Made by a program: the position numbers and the translations under genes. Under the pieces are notes generated by a model. The model had not been told where the DNA came from, did no database searches, and worked only from the letters and a program-made list of their open reading frames with translations. 64,000 bases of DNA from Erysipelothrix piscisicarius (GTDB lineage: Bacteria; Bacillota_I; Bacilli_A; Erysipelotrichales; Erysipelotrichaceae), in NCBI RefSeq assembly GCF_003931795.1, contig NZ_CP034234.1, positions 744,001 through 808,000 of the forward strand, written 5' to 3'. The first letter of the stretch is position 1; every line of letters begins with the position of its first letter. Below are positions 39,425-47,842 of this stretch, piece after piece.

Positions 39425-39714
39425 TATTTATCATCCTCCACAATTGCAAGTACATCTTTCATGTCGATAATTAAATAATCTTTGTTTTGATAAGTTACAT
39501 CTGTTGTTGCATATTTTTTATAGATGACACAATCCCCAACCTTTACATCCATGGGAAGTGTATTACCTTCTTTATCTTTCGTTCCATTTCCTACAGCAAC
39601 AACGCGTGCCATAGAAGGTTTCTCTTTGGATTCCGGCAATAAGATTCCGCTTGCAGTAGCGGACTCTGCAAGAATCTCTTCTAACAAAATGCGGTCATAC
39701 AATGGTTTAATCAT
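39424..39714 (-). CDS. groES: Co-chaperonin GroES (10 kDa)
   Basis: Lid of the GroEL cage, 96 aa. IKPLYDRILLEEI at the start, mobile loop SATASGILLPESKEK, and GDCVIYKKYATTDV near the end are typical. First gene of the heat-shock operon, with AGGAGG upstream and a CIRCE-like operator in the leader. Confidence 0.96.
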   Translation of the reverse strand: MIKPLYDRILLEEILAESATASGILLPESKEKPSMARVVAVGNGTKDKEGNTLPMDVKVGDCVIYKKYATTDVTYQNKDYLIIDMKDVLAIVEDDK

Positions 39715-39741
39715 GATGCGTTTCCTCCTTTATTTCGACCT

Positions 39742-39768
39742 CTGGCCCTCTATTGTTACGAGTGCCAA
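39742..39768 (-). promoter_or_regulatory. CIRCE-like operator (HrcA site), diverged
   Basis: On the minus strand: TTGGCACTC, 9 nt, GAGGGCCAG. The left arm matches the CIRCE arm TTAGCACTC at 8 of 9 bases; the right arm (consensus GAGTGCTAA) at 6 of 9. The two observed arms still pair with each other at most positions. Position just downstream of the promoter fits HrcA repression. Confidence 0.7.
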
Positions 39769-39775
39769 CACCTAT

Positions 39776-39804
39776 ATTCTAGGATTGACTTCAAATTTTG
39801 TCAA
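39776..39804 (-). promoter_or_regulatory. Promoter of groES-groEL
   Basis: Minus strand TTGACA, 17-nt spacer, TAGAAT: near-consensus sigma-A promoter immediately upstream of the CIRCE-like operator. Confidence 0.8.
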
Positions 39805-39923
39805 TCCCCATTTGTTAAATTATCAGGTCTCTTTACAAAGTAATCGTGAAAGATTGCAATGTAATCATATTGACTTGAAAATTATTAAACAAAGAATAAA
39901 ATCAAAGTGAAAGGGGGGATATT

Positions 39924-40241
39924 TTGCGACGAAGTGTTAAGAACACAGTATCGACAATGCTGTTATTTGGACTGATGATTCTCTGCGCACAGGCAACCGC
40001 ACTCGCCAAAGTAGGTTGGGAAAATGTCGGTTGGTCAGGCGCAAATTTTTTGTCGAAGGCATGTAACTCAAAAACTACCGTTTTTGATGAACCCAAATAT
40101 TCATATATGTCGGCGACAGCAAAAATAGGATCAAAGCAAACTAAAAAACATGCTTACAGTCCAAGTCCATATACATCGGTTCATGCAGTTGCTTTTTCAG
40201 GATATAACGAAACGTGCTATACCTGGGGTAACGCATACTAA
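39924..40241 (+). CDS. Lactococcin-972-like secreted bacteriocin
   Basis: 105 aa with a signal peptide (VSTMLLFGLMILCAQATALA, cut likely after ALA) and a small mature region rich in Ser, Thr, Tyr, Trp and Gly, containing SYMSATAKIG and ending CYTWGNAY. Start is TTG 39924 after AAGGGGGG. Similarity to the lactococcin 972 family is loose in sequence, but the following permease and ATPase are exactly the companion pair of that family, which supports the call. Mature peptides of the family inhibit septum formation through lipid II. Confidence 0.6.
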   Translation: MRRSVKNTVSTMLLFGLMILCAQATALAKVGWENVGWSGANFLSKACNSKTTVFDEPKYSYMSATAKIGSKQTKKHAYSPSPYTSVHAVAFSGYNETCYTWGNAY

Positions 40242-40248
40242 TCGATGG

Positions 40249-40272
40249 AACTCCCTAATACACTAGGGAGTT
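40249..40272 (+). terminator. Hairpin between bacteriocin and transporter genes
   Basis: AACTCCCT / AGGGAGTT stem with an 8-nt loop and only a weak T-tract (TTATTA). Likely a partial terminator or mRNA-stability hairpin that sets the ratio of peptide to transporter. Confidence 0.6.
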
Positions 40273-40291
40273 ATTATAAGGGGTGTTAAAT

Positions 40292-41889
40292 ATGAATAAA
40301 AAAAATTATTGACAATTTATCATGTGCTTTTATCACTGTATATGATTGTATGTACTTCGTTCTTTTTCAATCAATATGGTGATATAGCGAAAAATAATGT
40401 TTCCAACTTATCGAATCTCATTTATTTCATCAAAGACAATTTGTTCTTATTGGTTTTATTTTCGATTGTACTCATTTCAATTGTTTTGAATCTCTTTTAT
40501 GTTTCAGAATATTGGATTTTTGTATCTAGAGAAATACTTAAAATTAAGCGTATTGTAGGTTTTACTTATTCAGAAATACTACGCTCTTTCACCTTAGATT
40601 ATATGGTGCAACTCGTCGCAACGTTTATCTTCTCATCACTTCTGTCAGTCCCTTTTTTGAACTATTTTAAATTGCCGATTGGAATGCCGATTATCATAGC
40701 GGGAACGATCATGATTCTTGTGATGGGGTTGATCATCAATATTTGATTTTGGCGATGTTTAAGGGCATATAGGAAAAATAAAAGTGTTGGTCTTAATATC
40801 ACCAAGAAAGTGGGTTTAGTATTTCAATTCTCGACCTCTTTGATGTTGTTGTTTGTATCGCTCATTCTTTTTGAGGATTTAAACCGGAAAGTATCACCTT
40901 ATAAAAACTATGCTCAATTAGATTCAGCTTGGTCCGTGTCTGCTAAGTATCCGGAATCGCTTCAAGAAACCATGAAAATTGAAGAAAATCCTGAGCTCTA
41001 TCGTGGTGATATCCTCAATAAACTCGCTACCACCTACGAAAAATACCACGATCATCTGATTGTGTTCTATCTTGATTCCCACTCATCAAATACACTTGGA
41101 AATCTTATATTCCTAAACGAAACGGCCTTAAAACTTAATAACATAAATACAGAATCCGTGAAACGGTATCAGAATACCGATACGATCCCAATCATTACAA
41201 GTAACTCCCGATACACTGTAGGGGATCAAATTCAATCAGAAGGGTTAAACTATGTCATTGCGGAAGTTGTTGAAAAGCCATTTACATTCCTTGGTCCCAG
41301 CGACTATACTGAACTCTCGTCTAAGGACTACCAAATTGCCTATTTTGATATCACAAATATTAATCAACATCTCCAATTAACCAACAGTAATTTTATAGAT
41401 GAACTCTTTTTTATGAATCTTTCAGAAGATGAGGTGGAACGCATCAGGAATGATTTAAATGAACCGACATTTAAGTACCAAGTATCATCGATTAAGAGCA
41501 CTCAAGAAGGATTCTATCATCAGAAAATATTGATGTTGGCGAGTTATTTCGGTGTGGGAATGATTAATATGATTTTTAGCTTATTTGGCTTGATTTGCGC
41601 GGTGTTTGTAGATATTCATTATCGCTCTCTAGATTTTGCTTTATATCAAGTTGTGGGATACTCGAAACAATATCTTATCCGTTCATATCTCAAATCGATA
41701 TTTTGGCTTATCTTTATATCGACGTTGATTGGAATTGCTACGATGCACATTACCCTCGATTTAACGTGGACTGTGCTTGGCATTGGTATTTCAATCTTAA
41801 TCGTACTCGTTACGCTATTAAGTCAATTTATCACAAAACGCATTACCGCAATTCAAATTTTAAATATTATTGGAGGAGAAAATGTCTGA
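40292..41889 (+). pseudogene. Bacteriocin-associated FtsX-like permease, broken twice
   Basis: Large integral membrane protein of the lactococcin-972 immunity/export ABC pair. The first frame, ATG 40292 after AAGGGG, dies at codon 7 because of an A8 run (40298-40305); one extra A would give MNKKKLLTIYHVLLSL. The body then reads to an in-frame TGA at 40744-40746 (INI-stop-FWRCLRAYRKN) and continues with a large extracytoplasmic domain and three C-terminal helices (MLASYFGVGMINMIFSLFGL onward). About 530 codons in total. The stop overlaps the ATPase start. Confidence 0.8.
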
Positions 41890-42559
41890 TACAATTTATA
41901 CCATTAAATCACTTTCAAAAACGTATGGCGATCATGACGCGAAGGTACATGCTCTAAATAATGTAAATATTGAGATTAAACGCGGTGATTTTGTTGCCGT
42001 AACGGGATTATCTGGTTCTGGAAAAACGACATTTCTCAATACCCTTGCTGGTTTAATTGAAGATGCACAGGGAAGTGTCTTGTTTGAAGGGAAAAACATC
42101 CTTGATTGGAATGATGCTTTACGTGCTAACTATCGCAATCAATCCATTGGATACATTATGCAAAACTTTGGTTTAATTCCAACGATGACGGTGATGCAAA
42201 ATGTATTACTGCCCGTAAAACGAATTCGAAAAGAACATCAAGAAAAAGCACGACAATTACTTGAAATGTTAAATATCAAAGATAAAAGGAATGCATATCC
42301 ACATCAACTATCAGGGGGGCAAAAACAACGCGTCGCTATCGCAAGAGCACTGATTCAAAGTCCTAAGGTTATCCTTGCAGATGAACCTACAGGTGCATTG
42401 GATGTTGAGAATGCGCAGATGGTTATGCGTATTCTTAAAGCGATTCATGAACAAGGTGTCACCATCATTCTTGTTACCCATGCACAATCACTTGCAGTTA
42501 CATGTCCAACCCAACTGATATTTCAAGATGGTTATCTCAAAGAAGTCCTTAAAACGTAA
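41882..42559 (+). CDS. ABC transporter ATPase, lactococcin-972 group
   Basis: Cytosolic ATPase of a MacB/LolD-type transporter: Walker A GLSGSGKTTF (about residue 38), Q-loop IMQNFGLIP, signature LSGGQKQR, Walker B VILADEPTGALD, and H-loop VTHAQS. ATG 41882 overlaps the permease stop and has GGAGGAG upstream. Intact, although its permease is not. Works in bacteriocin export or self-immunity by inference from gene order. Confidence 0.9.
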   Translation: MSDTIYTIKSLSKTYGDHDAKVHALNNVNIEIKRGDFVAVTGLSGSGKTTFLNTLAGLIEDAQGSVLFEGKNILDWNDALRANYRNQSIGYIMQNFGLIPTMTVMQNVLLPVKRIRKEHQEKARQLLEMLNIKDKRNAYPHQLSGGQKQRVAIARALIQSPKVILADEPTGALDVENAQMVMRILKAIHEQGVTIILVTHAQSLAVTCPTQLIFQDGYLKEVLKT

Positions 42560-42584
42560 AAAGCCAAGTTTCCTTGGCTTTTTT
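42558..42584. terminator. Bidirectional terminator after the bacteriocin cluster
   Basis: AAAAGCCAAG / CTTGGCTTTT-type stem (AAAGCCAAG with CCTTGGCTTT) and T6; also serves the converging gene at 42588. Confidence 0.85.
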
Positions 42585-42587
42585 CAT

Positions 42588-43037
42588 TTAAAACATACTT
42601 TTAATGGTTCCTTCGGTTGCCGCTTTCACTGCGACACCTAAGAGTGTTTCAAGGTAACGCAACGGATTCTTGGATGCAATAAAAGATTCGCTCTCGGGTG
42701 TCGCGTAATAGTAAGCAATCTGATCATGATAGACAACCGAAATTAAATTGGCTTTAAGAAGTTGTTGGATGTAAACATTAAACTCTTGTTGACTAAGATG
42801 ATAAAGCTGAGGTAGGACATGATATCGATCAATACAACCTCTTACAATACTTACGTAAATGGCAGAAGCGTTTTTAGCACGTGCTTTTGTATAGGGTGGT
42901 CGAGCTTCATCCGGAAGTACCCATGTTTGTTTCGGCTTATCAAAATAGGCACCTGGAATAAGACCATCGTGAATCCAAGCCAGAATGGTTTCTTCGTGTT
43001 TAATCTTAAAATTCTTTTGAAATGTACGGATATTCAT
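42588..43037 (-). CDS. Hypothetical protein with MerR-like N-terminal HTH
   Basis: 149 aa. The N-terminus (MNIRTFQKNFKIKHEETILAWIHDGLIPGAYFDKPKQTWVLPDEA) looks like a MerR-type or excisionase winged helix used by proteins that read DNA-binding modules; the rest contains RCIDRYHVLPQLYHLSQQ-like helices and a YYYATPES segment without a known domain. I chose ATG 43037, which follows AAGGGGGATG; the frame is open further upstream. Function not recognised. Confidence 0.6.
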   Translation of the reverse strand: MNIRTFQKNFKIKHEETILAWIHDGLIPGAYFDKPKQTWVLPDEARPPYTKARAKNASAIYVSIVRGCIDRYHVLPQLYHLSQQEFNVYIQQLLKANLISVVYHDQIAYYYATPESESFIASKNPLRYLETLLGVAVKAATEGTIKSMF

Positions 43038-43168
43038 AACATCCCCCTTAGTCGCTTTTCTTAAGCATACCATATCGTTAAACAAGACAAATAAAATTTT
43101 ATTGAAATCGTCTTGGATTGTAGGGTCAAATGTTTACGCGTATAATCAAAGATGAAACGAGGATGCTT

Positions 43169-43493
43169 ATGAAAACATACATTGCATTATTACGAGGTAT
43201 TAATGTTGGCGGGAAGCATAAAGTTCCAATGGCTGACTTAAAACAGATTTTTGAATCACTGGGTTATACTACCGTTAAAACGTACATAAACAGTGGAAAT
43301 GTTATTTTTAAGAGTGAAAACGAAGCATTAAGATCAATGCAAGAAGCATTAGAAGGAACCCTCAAAGATTTTTTTCATTTCGAAATCCCGTTGGTCCAAA
43401 ACTGCGAATACATCAATCAATAATTGTGTAACACTCCGAACCGCCAATACCGTTCACAAGCTTTTAGAACTCTCTCAAAAACTGAAGGATTAG
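43169..43493 (+). pseudogene. DUF1697 protein with internal deletion
   Basis: The N-terminal 80 residues (MKTYIALLRGINVGGKHKVPM, YINSGNVIF) are the DUF1697 start, and the last 20 (TLRTANTVHKLLEL, in another frame at about 43433-43493) are its C-terminal signature with RxxNTVxKL. The middle 70-75 residues are missing and the frames do not match, so an internal deletion is the simplest reading. A promoter TTGTAG, 17 nt, TATAAT lies upstream, and GAGGATG precedes ATG 43169. Confidence 0.8.
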
Positions 43494-43549
43494 AAAGTTG
43501 TTGCAAATCGTTAGCAATTAGAATAAAATAAGTGCGAAGGGAGTGTGCT

Positions 43550-44122
43550 ATGAATCAATACGAAATCTTAAAAAAACAGCTAGATTTAAATCCAGATTTT
43601 AATGACCGGTATCAAGCTCTTTCATTTGAACTGCAGAAAGAATATCAAGCATTTGTGTCGCGACTGTTAGAAGGGGAACTTGATGACGAAGCATGGTTAT
43701 CATGTTCACCAGCACTTTACGATTGTGACCTAATTAATGCATCTTGTAAGGCATGTTACCCAATATCAGGGCAGAAAACCGCTTTTGAAGTTTCAATCCC
43801 CGGTGTTGAGAAAGTCTACGCAATGTGTGCATTTGATGCCATGTGCTTCTTATCACTGAACAATTCGGAAATAATTTGCCTTGATGGCACTAGAATCACA
43901 CGTGATAACCTCCAAGACATCCCACTGAAGGTATGGGTTCCCAATGCGAAATCAGGTTGTTGTGTTGCCTCTAAATCGTGCAGTTCAATCAAATTCATTG
44001 CTAAAGATGAGGTTCCATGTAATGGTGGCGTGAGTTATACATTACCGGAGGCGTTTGCGTTATCTGTGCAACTTTTTGATTATGCACTTGATGTTATTAA
44101 AGCGAAGATCTCAGTTTCATGA
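43550..44122 (+). CDS. Alkylmercury-lyase (MerB)-like Cys-rich protein
   Basis: 190 aa. The central segment TAFEVSIPGVEKVYAMCAFDAMCF matches the MerB core, with Cys and Asp spaced as the catalytic CxxD of organomercurial lyase. A third Cys candidate is in SGCCVASKSCSSIKF near residue 145. An unusual N-terminal cluster (DCDLINASCKAC) adds more cysteines. No merA or merR is nearby, so a metal- or thiol-related role other than mercury is equally likely. ATG 43550 follows GGGAGTG. Confidence 0.55.
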   Translation: MNQYEILKKQLDLNPDFNDRYQALSFELQKEYQAFVSRLLEGELDDEAWLSCSPALYDCDLINASCKACYPISGQKTAFEVSIPGVEKVYAMCAFDAMCFLSLNNSEIICLDGTRITRDNLQDIPLKVWVPNAKSGCCVASKSCSSIKFIAKDEVPCNGGVSYTLPEAFALSVQLFDYALDVIKAKISVS

Positions 44123-44260
44123 GATCTTTTTTTTACCACTCGTACAAATGAACTACTCAATTGATTTGTTTCTCCGTATTATTTAAAAAGTAGTGTATAA
44201 AATTTTTAAGGGTTTTACTTGTTTATAGCGTATTAAGTAATATTCTAAGGGGGGAAACAG

Positions 44261-44959
44261 ATGTATCATATTGCAGTTGTTCATGAGTGCGAAGATGTTA
44301 GGCACCAGCTTTTCCAAAGTCTTTTACGGATAAAAAAACGCCATAGCATTAACGAGTGTTTCTTATATAAAAAATTTGTAGATCTTCAAACAGATCCATT
44401 ATGTTTAAAGATTGATATTCTAATCATCAGTGTAGCCATACCCGATCAATTAGGAATCGAATGTATCCATACGCTTGAACGTTTGAATCCAAATCTTATC
44501 GTAATTTTTATATCGTCACTTGATGATGTAATGCATACGGTCTATGGAACTAATATTTATGGATTAATGTTTCAAGAAAATATAGAATCAACTTTAGAGG
44601 AAACATTACGGGCTGCGATTCTAAAAATTGAGAACTGTGATCAAAGCATCATCTTTAAAACACGAGAGGGTATGGTAAGATTGGTACAAAATCAAATTAA
44701 AGCAATCATCTATGAGAAGCGTCATCCCGTTATTTATACCGATACAGGAACATATACGGTCATGAACCAATCTTTAAAATCAATAGAAGAAGTGTTAGAT
44801 GCCGCACGTTTTGTACGAGCAAATCACGGGACGATTGTAAATGTAAATTATATTTCTCAACTGAATCCAAAATCATTATTTCTAAAGAACGATCCTGAGG
44901 CGATTGTTATTTCGCGGGGACGTTATCCAAAGATACTTAAGGTAATGTTGAAGCGATGA
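44261..44959 (+). CDS. LytTR-family response regulator with degenerate receiver
   Basis: 232 aa: receiver domain then a LytTR DNA-binding domain (RFVRANHGTIVNVNYISQLNPKS, about residues 185-210). In the receiver the phospho-acceptor position is Ser57 (ILIISVAIPDQLGI, where D-x-x-x-P is normal), and the Lys of the KPF motif is missing, so classical phosphorylation is unlikely. No histidine kinase is adjacent. LytTR proteins in Firmicutes often control bacteriocins and surface genes. GGGGGG precedes ATG 44261. Confidence 0.8.
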   Translation: MYHIAVVHECEDVRHQLFQSLLRIKKRHSINECFLYKKFVDLQTDPLCLKIDILIISVAIPDQLGIECIHTLERLNPNLIVIFISSLDDVMHTVYGTNIYGLMFQENIESTLEETLRAAILKIENCDQSIIFKTREGMVRLVQNQIKAIIYEKRHPVIYTDTGTYTVMNQSLKSIEEVLDAARFVRANHGTIVNVNYISQLNPKSLFLKNDPEAIVISRGRYPKILKVMLKR

Positions 44960-45070
44960 AAATAGAAAAGACATGCATAGTGTGGAGTAGTAAACTAAAA
45001 GTAGACAAGTAAAAAAGACTTGTCTACTTTTTTGTGTAATAATAAAATCAAAGATAAAACGGAGGTATTA

Positions 45071-45434
45071 ATGATGGGAAGACCCAAAGGTGGATTAAAT
45101 AATAAATGGACTTATGAGGATCGTATTAAAGTCGTTACACGTCATATTGATGAACATATAAGTGCTGCGAAACTATCACAAGTCCTAAAGGAACGATTAA
45201 TGGTTGGATTGATCGATTCATGCGTGATGGTAAAGAGGGTTTAAAAACAAGAAAAAGACAGGAAATCATTTTTCTGCGCTTCATACGAGTAAATCATTAA
45301 CTGAGATCGAACGACTTCAACTCGAAATTCTAAAACGAGATATTGAGATTGCACGATTAAAAAAAGGGTACCAGGTGAAAGGAGTTGGTGTAAACAAGGA
45401 GTTCGTTACTTTAAAAGACAAGAATTCCAAATAG
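45071..45434 (+). pseudogene. IS3 transposase OrfA, frameshifted
   Basis: Begins MMGRPKGGLNNKWTYEDRIKVV after CGGAGGT. The frame changes near 45180 (next frame SPKGTINGWIDRFMRDGKEGLK) and again near 45262 (next frame HFSALHTSKSLTEIERLQLEIL), before a leucine-zipper end EIARLKKGYQV. An A7 run at 45359-45365 followed by GGG is a good -1 slippage site for making the OrfAB fusion. The two extra frame breaks mean this copy probably cannot move by itself. Confidence 0.75.
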
Positions 45435-45481
45435 CACATGACTTATCTTTTAAACATCCGATTACGTTCATTCTTAGATTT

Positions 45482-46294
45482 ATGAATTTGAACCGATCTG
45501 GTTATTACAAGTGGTTAAAGCATAAGAATGATCTCAATATTTATGAACAAAAAAGAGCGATTCTTAGCTTTGTGATTAAAGACTGGCATCGCCGTTTTCC
45601 AAGTTATGGTTATCATGATATCGCTGCAGTCATGAGAAAGCAAAGTGATTTAGGGATTGAATTTTCCGATAATTTAATCCACAAGTGTTGCAAGTTTTTA
45701 AATATTAAATCAAAAGTTAAACACTATTCCTATAAAAAACCTGGAACACAAAGTCGAATTTATCCTAATATTATAAAGAATCAATGGAGGGCAACCAAAC
45801 CTTTAGAAATTATTGTTTCAGATATGACACATATTCGAAACAAAGGGATTAATTATGAATGGACTTTAATGGTTGATACCTTTAACAATGAAATTATCAG
45901 TTCTGCATTATCGCGTACAACTGGTGATCCTAAGCCTTACTACAAGTGTCTCGAGGATCTCCTTGCGCTACTTAAGGATAATAAAAAAACAGCTCCCACG
46001 ATTCTTCACACAGATCAAGGAGCTGTCTACCACTCTAAAGCTTTCGCTAAAGCGCATGAAAATTATAACATAATTAGATCTATGTCGCGAGCTGGAACAC
46101 CTACAGATAATCCAATTATCGAATCATTAAATGGATGGATTAAAGCAGAAATGGCGTGTGATTATCAATACTGGTCCGTAGATAACTTTGAAAATTTTAT
46201 CGAAGAATATGTACATTATTTCAATTTTGAAAGACCTGCTTACTGTTTAAATTACAAAACCCCTATCCAATATAAAATGGATAAGGGTTTCTAG
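45482..46294 (+). CDS. IS3 transposase OrfB (rve integrase core)
   Basis: The open frame extends upstream to about 45385 (GVRYFKRQEFQIAHDL) and is normally entered by frameshifting from OrfA. Core residues: IVSDMTHIRNKG (first Asp), LHTDQGAVYHS (second Asp) and TDNPIIESLNGWIKAEM (Glu). The C-terminus NFERPAYCLNYKTPIQYK is typical. Intact. Confidence 0.88.
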   Translation: MNLNRSGYYKWLKHKNDLNIYEQKRAILSFVIKDWHRRFPSYGYHDIAAVMRKQSDLGIEFSDNLIHKCCKFLNIKSKVKHYSYKKPGTQSRIYPNIIKNQWRATKPLEIIVSDMTHIRNKGINYEWTLMVDTFNNEIISSALSRTTGDPKPYYKCLEDLLALLKDNKKTAPTILHTDQGAVYHSKAFAKAHENYNIIRSMSRAGTPTDNPIIESLNGWIKAEMACDYQYWSVDNFENFIEEYVHYFNFERPAYCLNYKTPIQYKMDKGF

Positions 46295-46344
46295 TCTTTT
46301 ATTAATGTCTACTTTTGTTTGACAACTCCACTCCTAGGAGGTCT

Positions 46345-46842
46345 TTATTTTTGTTTCAATTCAAGATATCGGGGTGTATACCCAAGATGATTGAGGTATT
46401 TTTCCACATCACGAACCTGTAAGGTTAAGGTGATGGTGTTGTTGTTGGCGAGAAGACCAATGGTATCATCGCGGTCAATAGCGGTATCAAAGATTGGGGT
46501 GACTTTATGATCGGTGTCTGCAATAAGTGAAAGCAATGTAAGTGAACCGAATTCAATCCCTAATAAATCTTTCATCGCTTCATTCGATGGAAATGAGAGC
46601 CGTTTGGTTCCCAAGTCCTGAGCAAGTTGTTTTAAATCAGGATGTGTTTCATCGTGTGCGACGACTAAGTAATATTCATCCGTCTTCTTAGGTTGTAACA
46701 ATAAATATTTAACTTGTGGACCTGGAATATCGAGATCATCGGATTCAACGGAAAAAATTGGTTTATGATGATCTTCGCGATAGGTAATGTCAAGTTCATG
46801 GAGTAAATGATAGATTTCTTCTTGATATGGTTGTGGATTCAT
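46345..46842 (-). CDS. Prolyl-tRNA editing protein, ProX/PrdX-like (YbaK superfamily)
   Basis: 165 aa. Related to the editing domain of prolyl-tRNA synthetase: VKYLLLQPKKTDEYYLVVAH (catalytic-region Lys), LAQDLGTKRLSFPSNEAMKDLLGIEFGSLTLLSL, and TPIFD near the active-site GxxxP position. Removes Ala from mischarged tRNA(Pro) in known members. ATG 46842 is preceded by AGGAGGG. A second superfamily member (YbaK, 11398-11877) is in this window. Confidence 0.82.
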   Translation of the reverse strand: MNPQPYQEEIYHLLHELDITYREDHHKPIFSVESDDLDIPGPQVKYLLLQPKKTDEYYLVVAHDETHPDLKQLAQDLGTKRLSFPSNEAMKDLLGIEFGSLTLLSLIADTDHKVTPIFDTAIDRDDTIGLLANNNTITLTLQVRDVEKYLNHLGYTPRYLELKQK

Positions 46843-46988
46843 AGAAAACCCTCCTGTTTCTTTACAATCATCATAAGTCATTTTGAAAGAGGTTTCAAGG
46901 ATTACCTTGAGAAGTATGAGATATGCGTGAACTCATTGCTTTTCATAAGTGTCTAAGCTATTATTTTCATACATATTGGAGGAGCGTT

Positions 46989-47816
46989 ATGAAAAAAGTA
47001 TATGGAATCATCTTGGTGATGTTAAGTTTTGTGCTGGTGGGGTGTGGCTCGAATCCGCAAGGATCGGAACAAAAAGCAATTGACGCTTTTTTTGCGGGAA
47101 AAACTTATACAGCCTATATCTCGAACATGGAGTCATCGAGTGAATTGGATTCTTATCTAAATCCCTTGGATTATTCCTATGCGAATATGGATGATCTTAA
47201 TGGTCGTGTTTACTATAAAGAAAATACAAAGGGTGATTTGGTCGTTGGTACCGTGACCATTTTAAACGGTCAAAATCTTAGAACGGAGAAGGTTCATATG
47301 TTGAATCATCGCAACAATACAGGGGGGCTTTTTGTTACTGAAAATATCAAAAAGTCTAATGACATTGCCTTGAAGAAATTGACAGAGCTACCACCATTTT
47401 CGACAGGTTATGAGTTTCTTGAGTTAAAGAATGGTAAGCGTGTCTTACTTGAGTACGATGAAGATACGAATTATGTTGACTCAATCTATATGTTTGACGA
47501 ATTGATGGACCACTTATTAAGCATTTCACTGTCAAAGCATGATTTTGAAGACATTATTGATTTATCAAAAACACGAGGGGGTATCATTCGATATTTAGAT
47601 CGTGATGCTCTGAAAGAACTTCTTTAAGATGAGAACAATCCATTTTGGGATGTTTTAAACAAAAATATTAAAGCAAGCCGTGATGTGTTCACAAGTTCGA
47701 ATCAAAGTGAAACAAACTCAAATGGTATCCGTCGTTATTTCGTAGCGGATAATGGTAAGACTGCTGAAGCGTGGAAAGAATTTTTAGGCGGCTTTGACGT
47801 AAAAAGTATCGACTAG
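46989..47816 (+). pseudogene. Lipoprotein with in-frame TAA
   Basis: Lipoprotein signal MKKVYGIILVMLSFVLVGCGSNP with lipobox LVGC, then a soluble domain without a known family. An in-frame TAA at 47625-47627 (after DALKELL) splits it; the same frame continues DENNPFWDVLNKNIKASRDV to a TAG at 47814-47816, giving 275 codons without it. GGAGGA precedes ATG 46989. A product truncated at 212 residues might still be exported and lipidated. Confidence 0.7.
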
Positions 47817-47842
47817 TATGTAAAATAGAAAAGAGGGGTTCT

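Larger units (their letters stand above)
44983..46330. mobile_element. IS3-family insertion sequence
   Basis: About 1,348 bp with 25-bp imperfect inverted repeats, TGGAGTAGTAAACTAAAAG at the left and the complement of TGTCTACTTTTGTTTGACA at the right; both end in TGGAG and share AAAAGTAGACA. It carries orfA and orfB on the plus strand. I see no clear target duplication. Confidence 0.85.
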
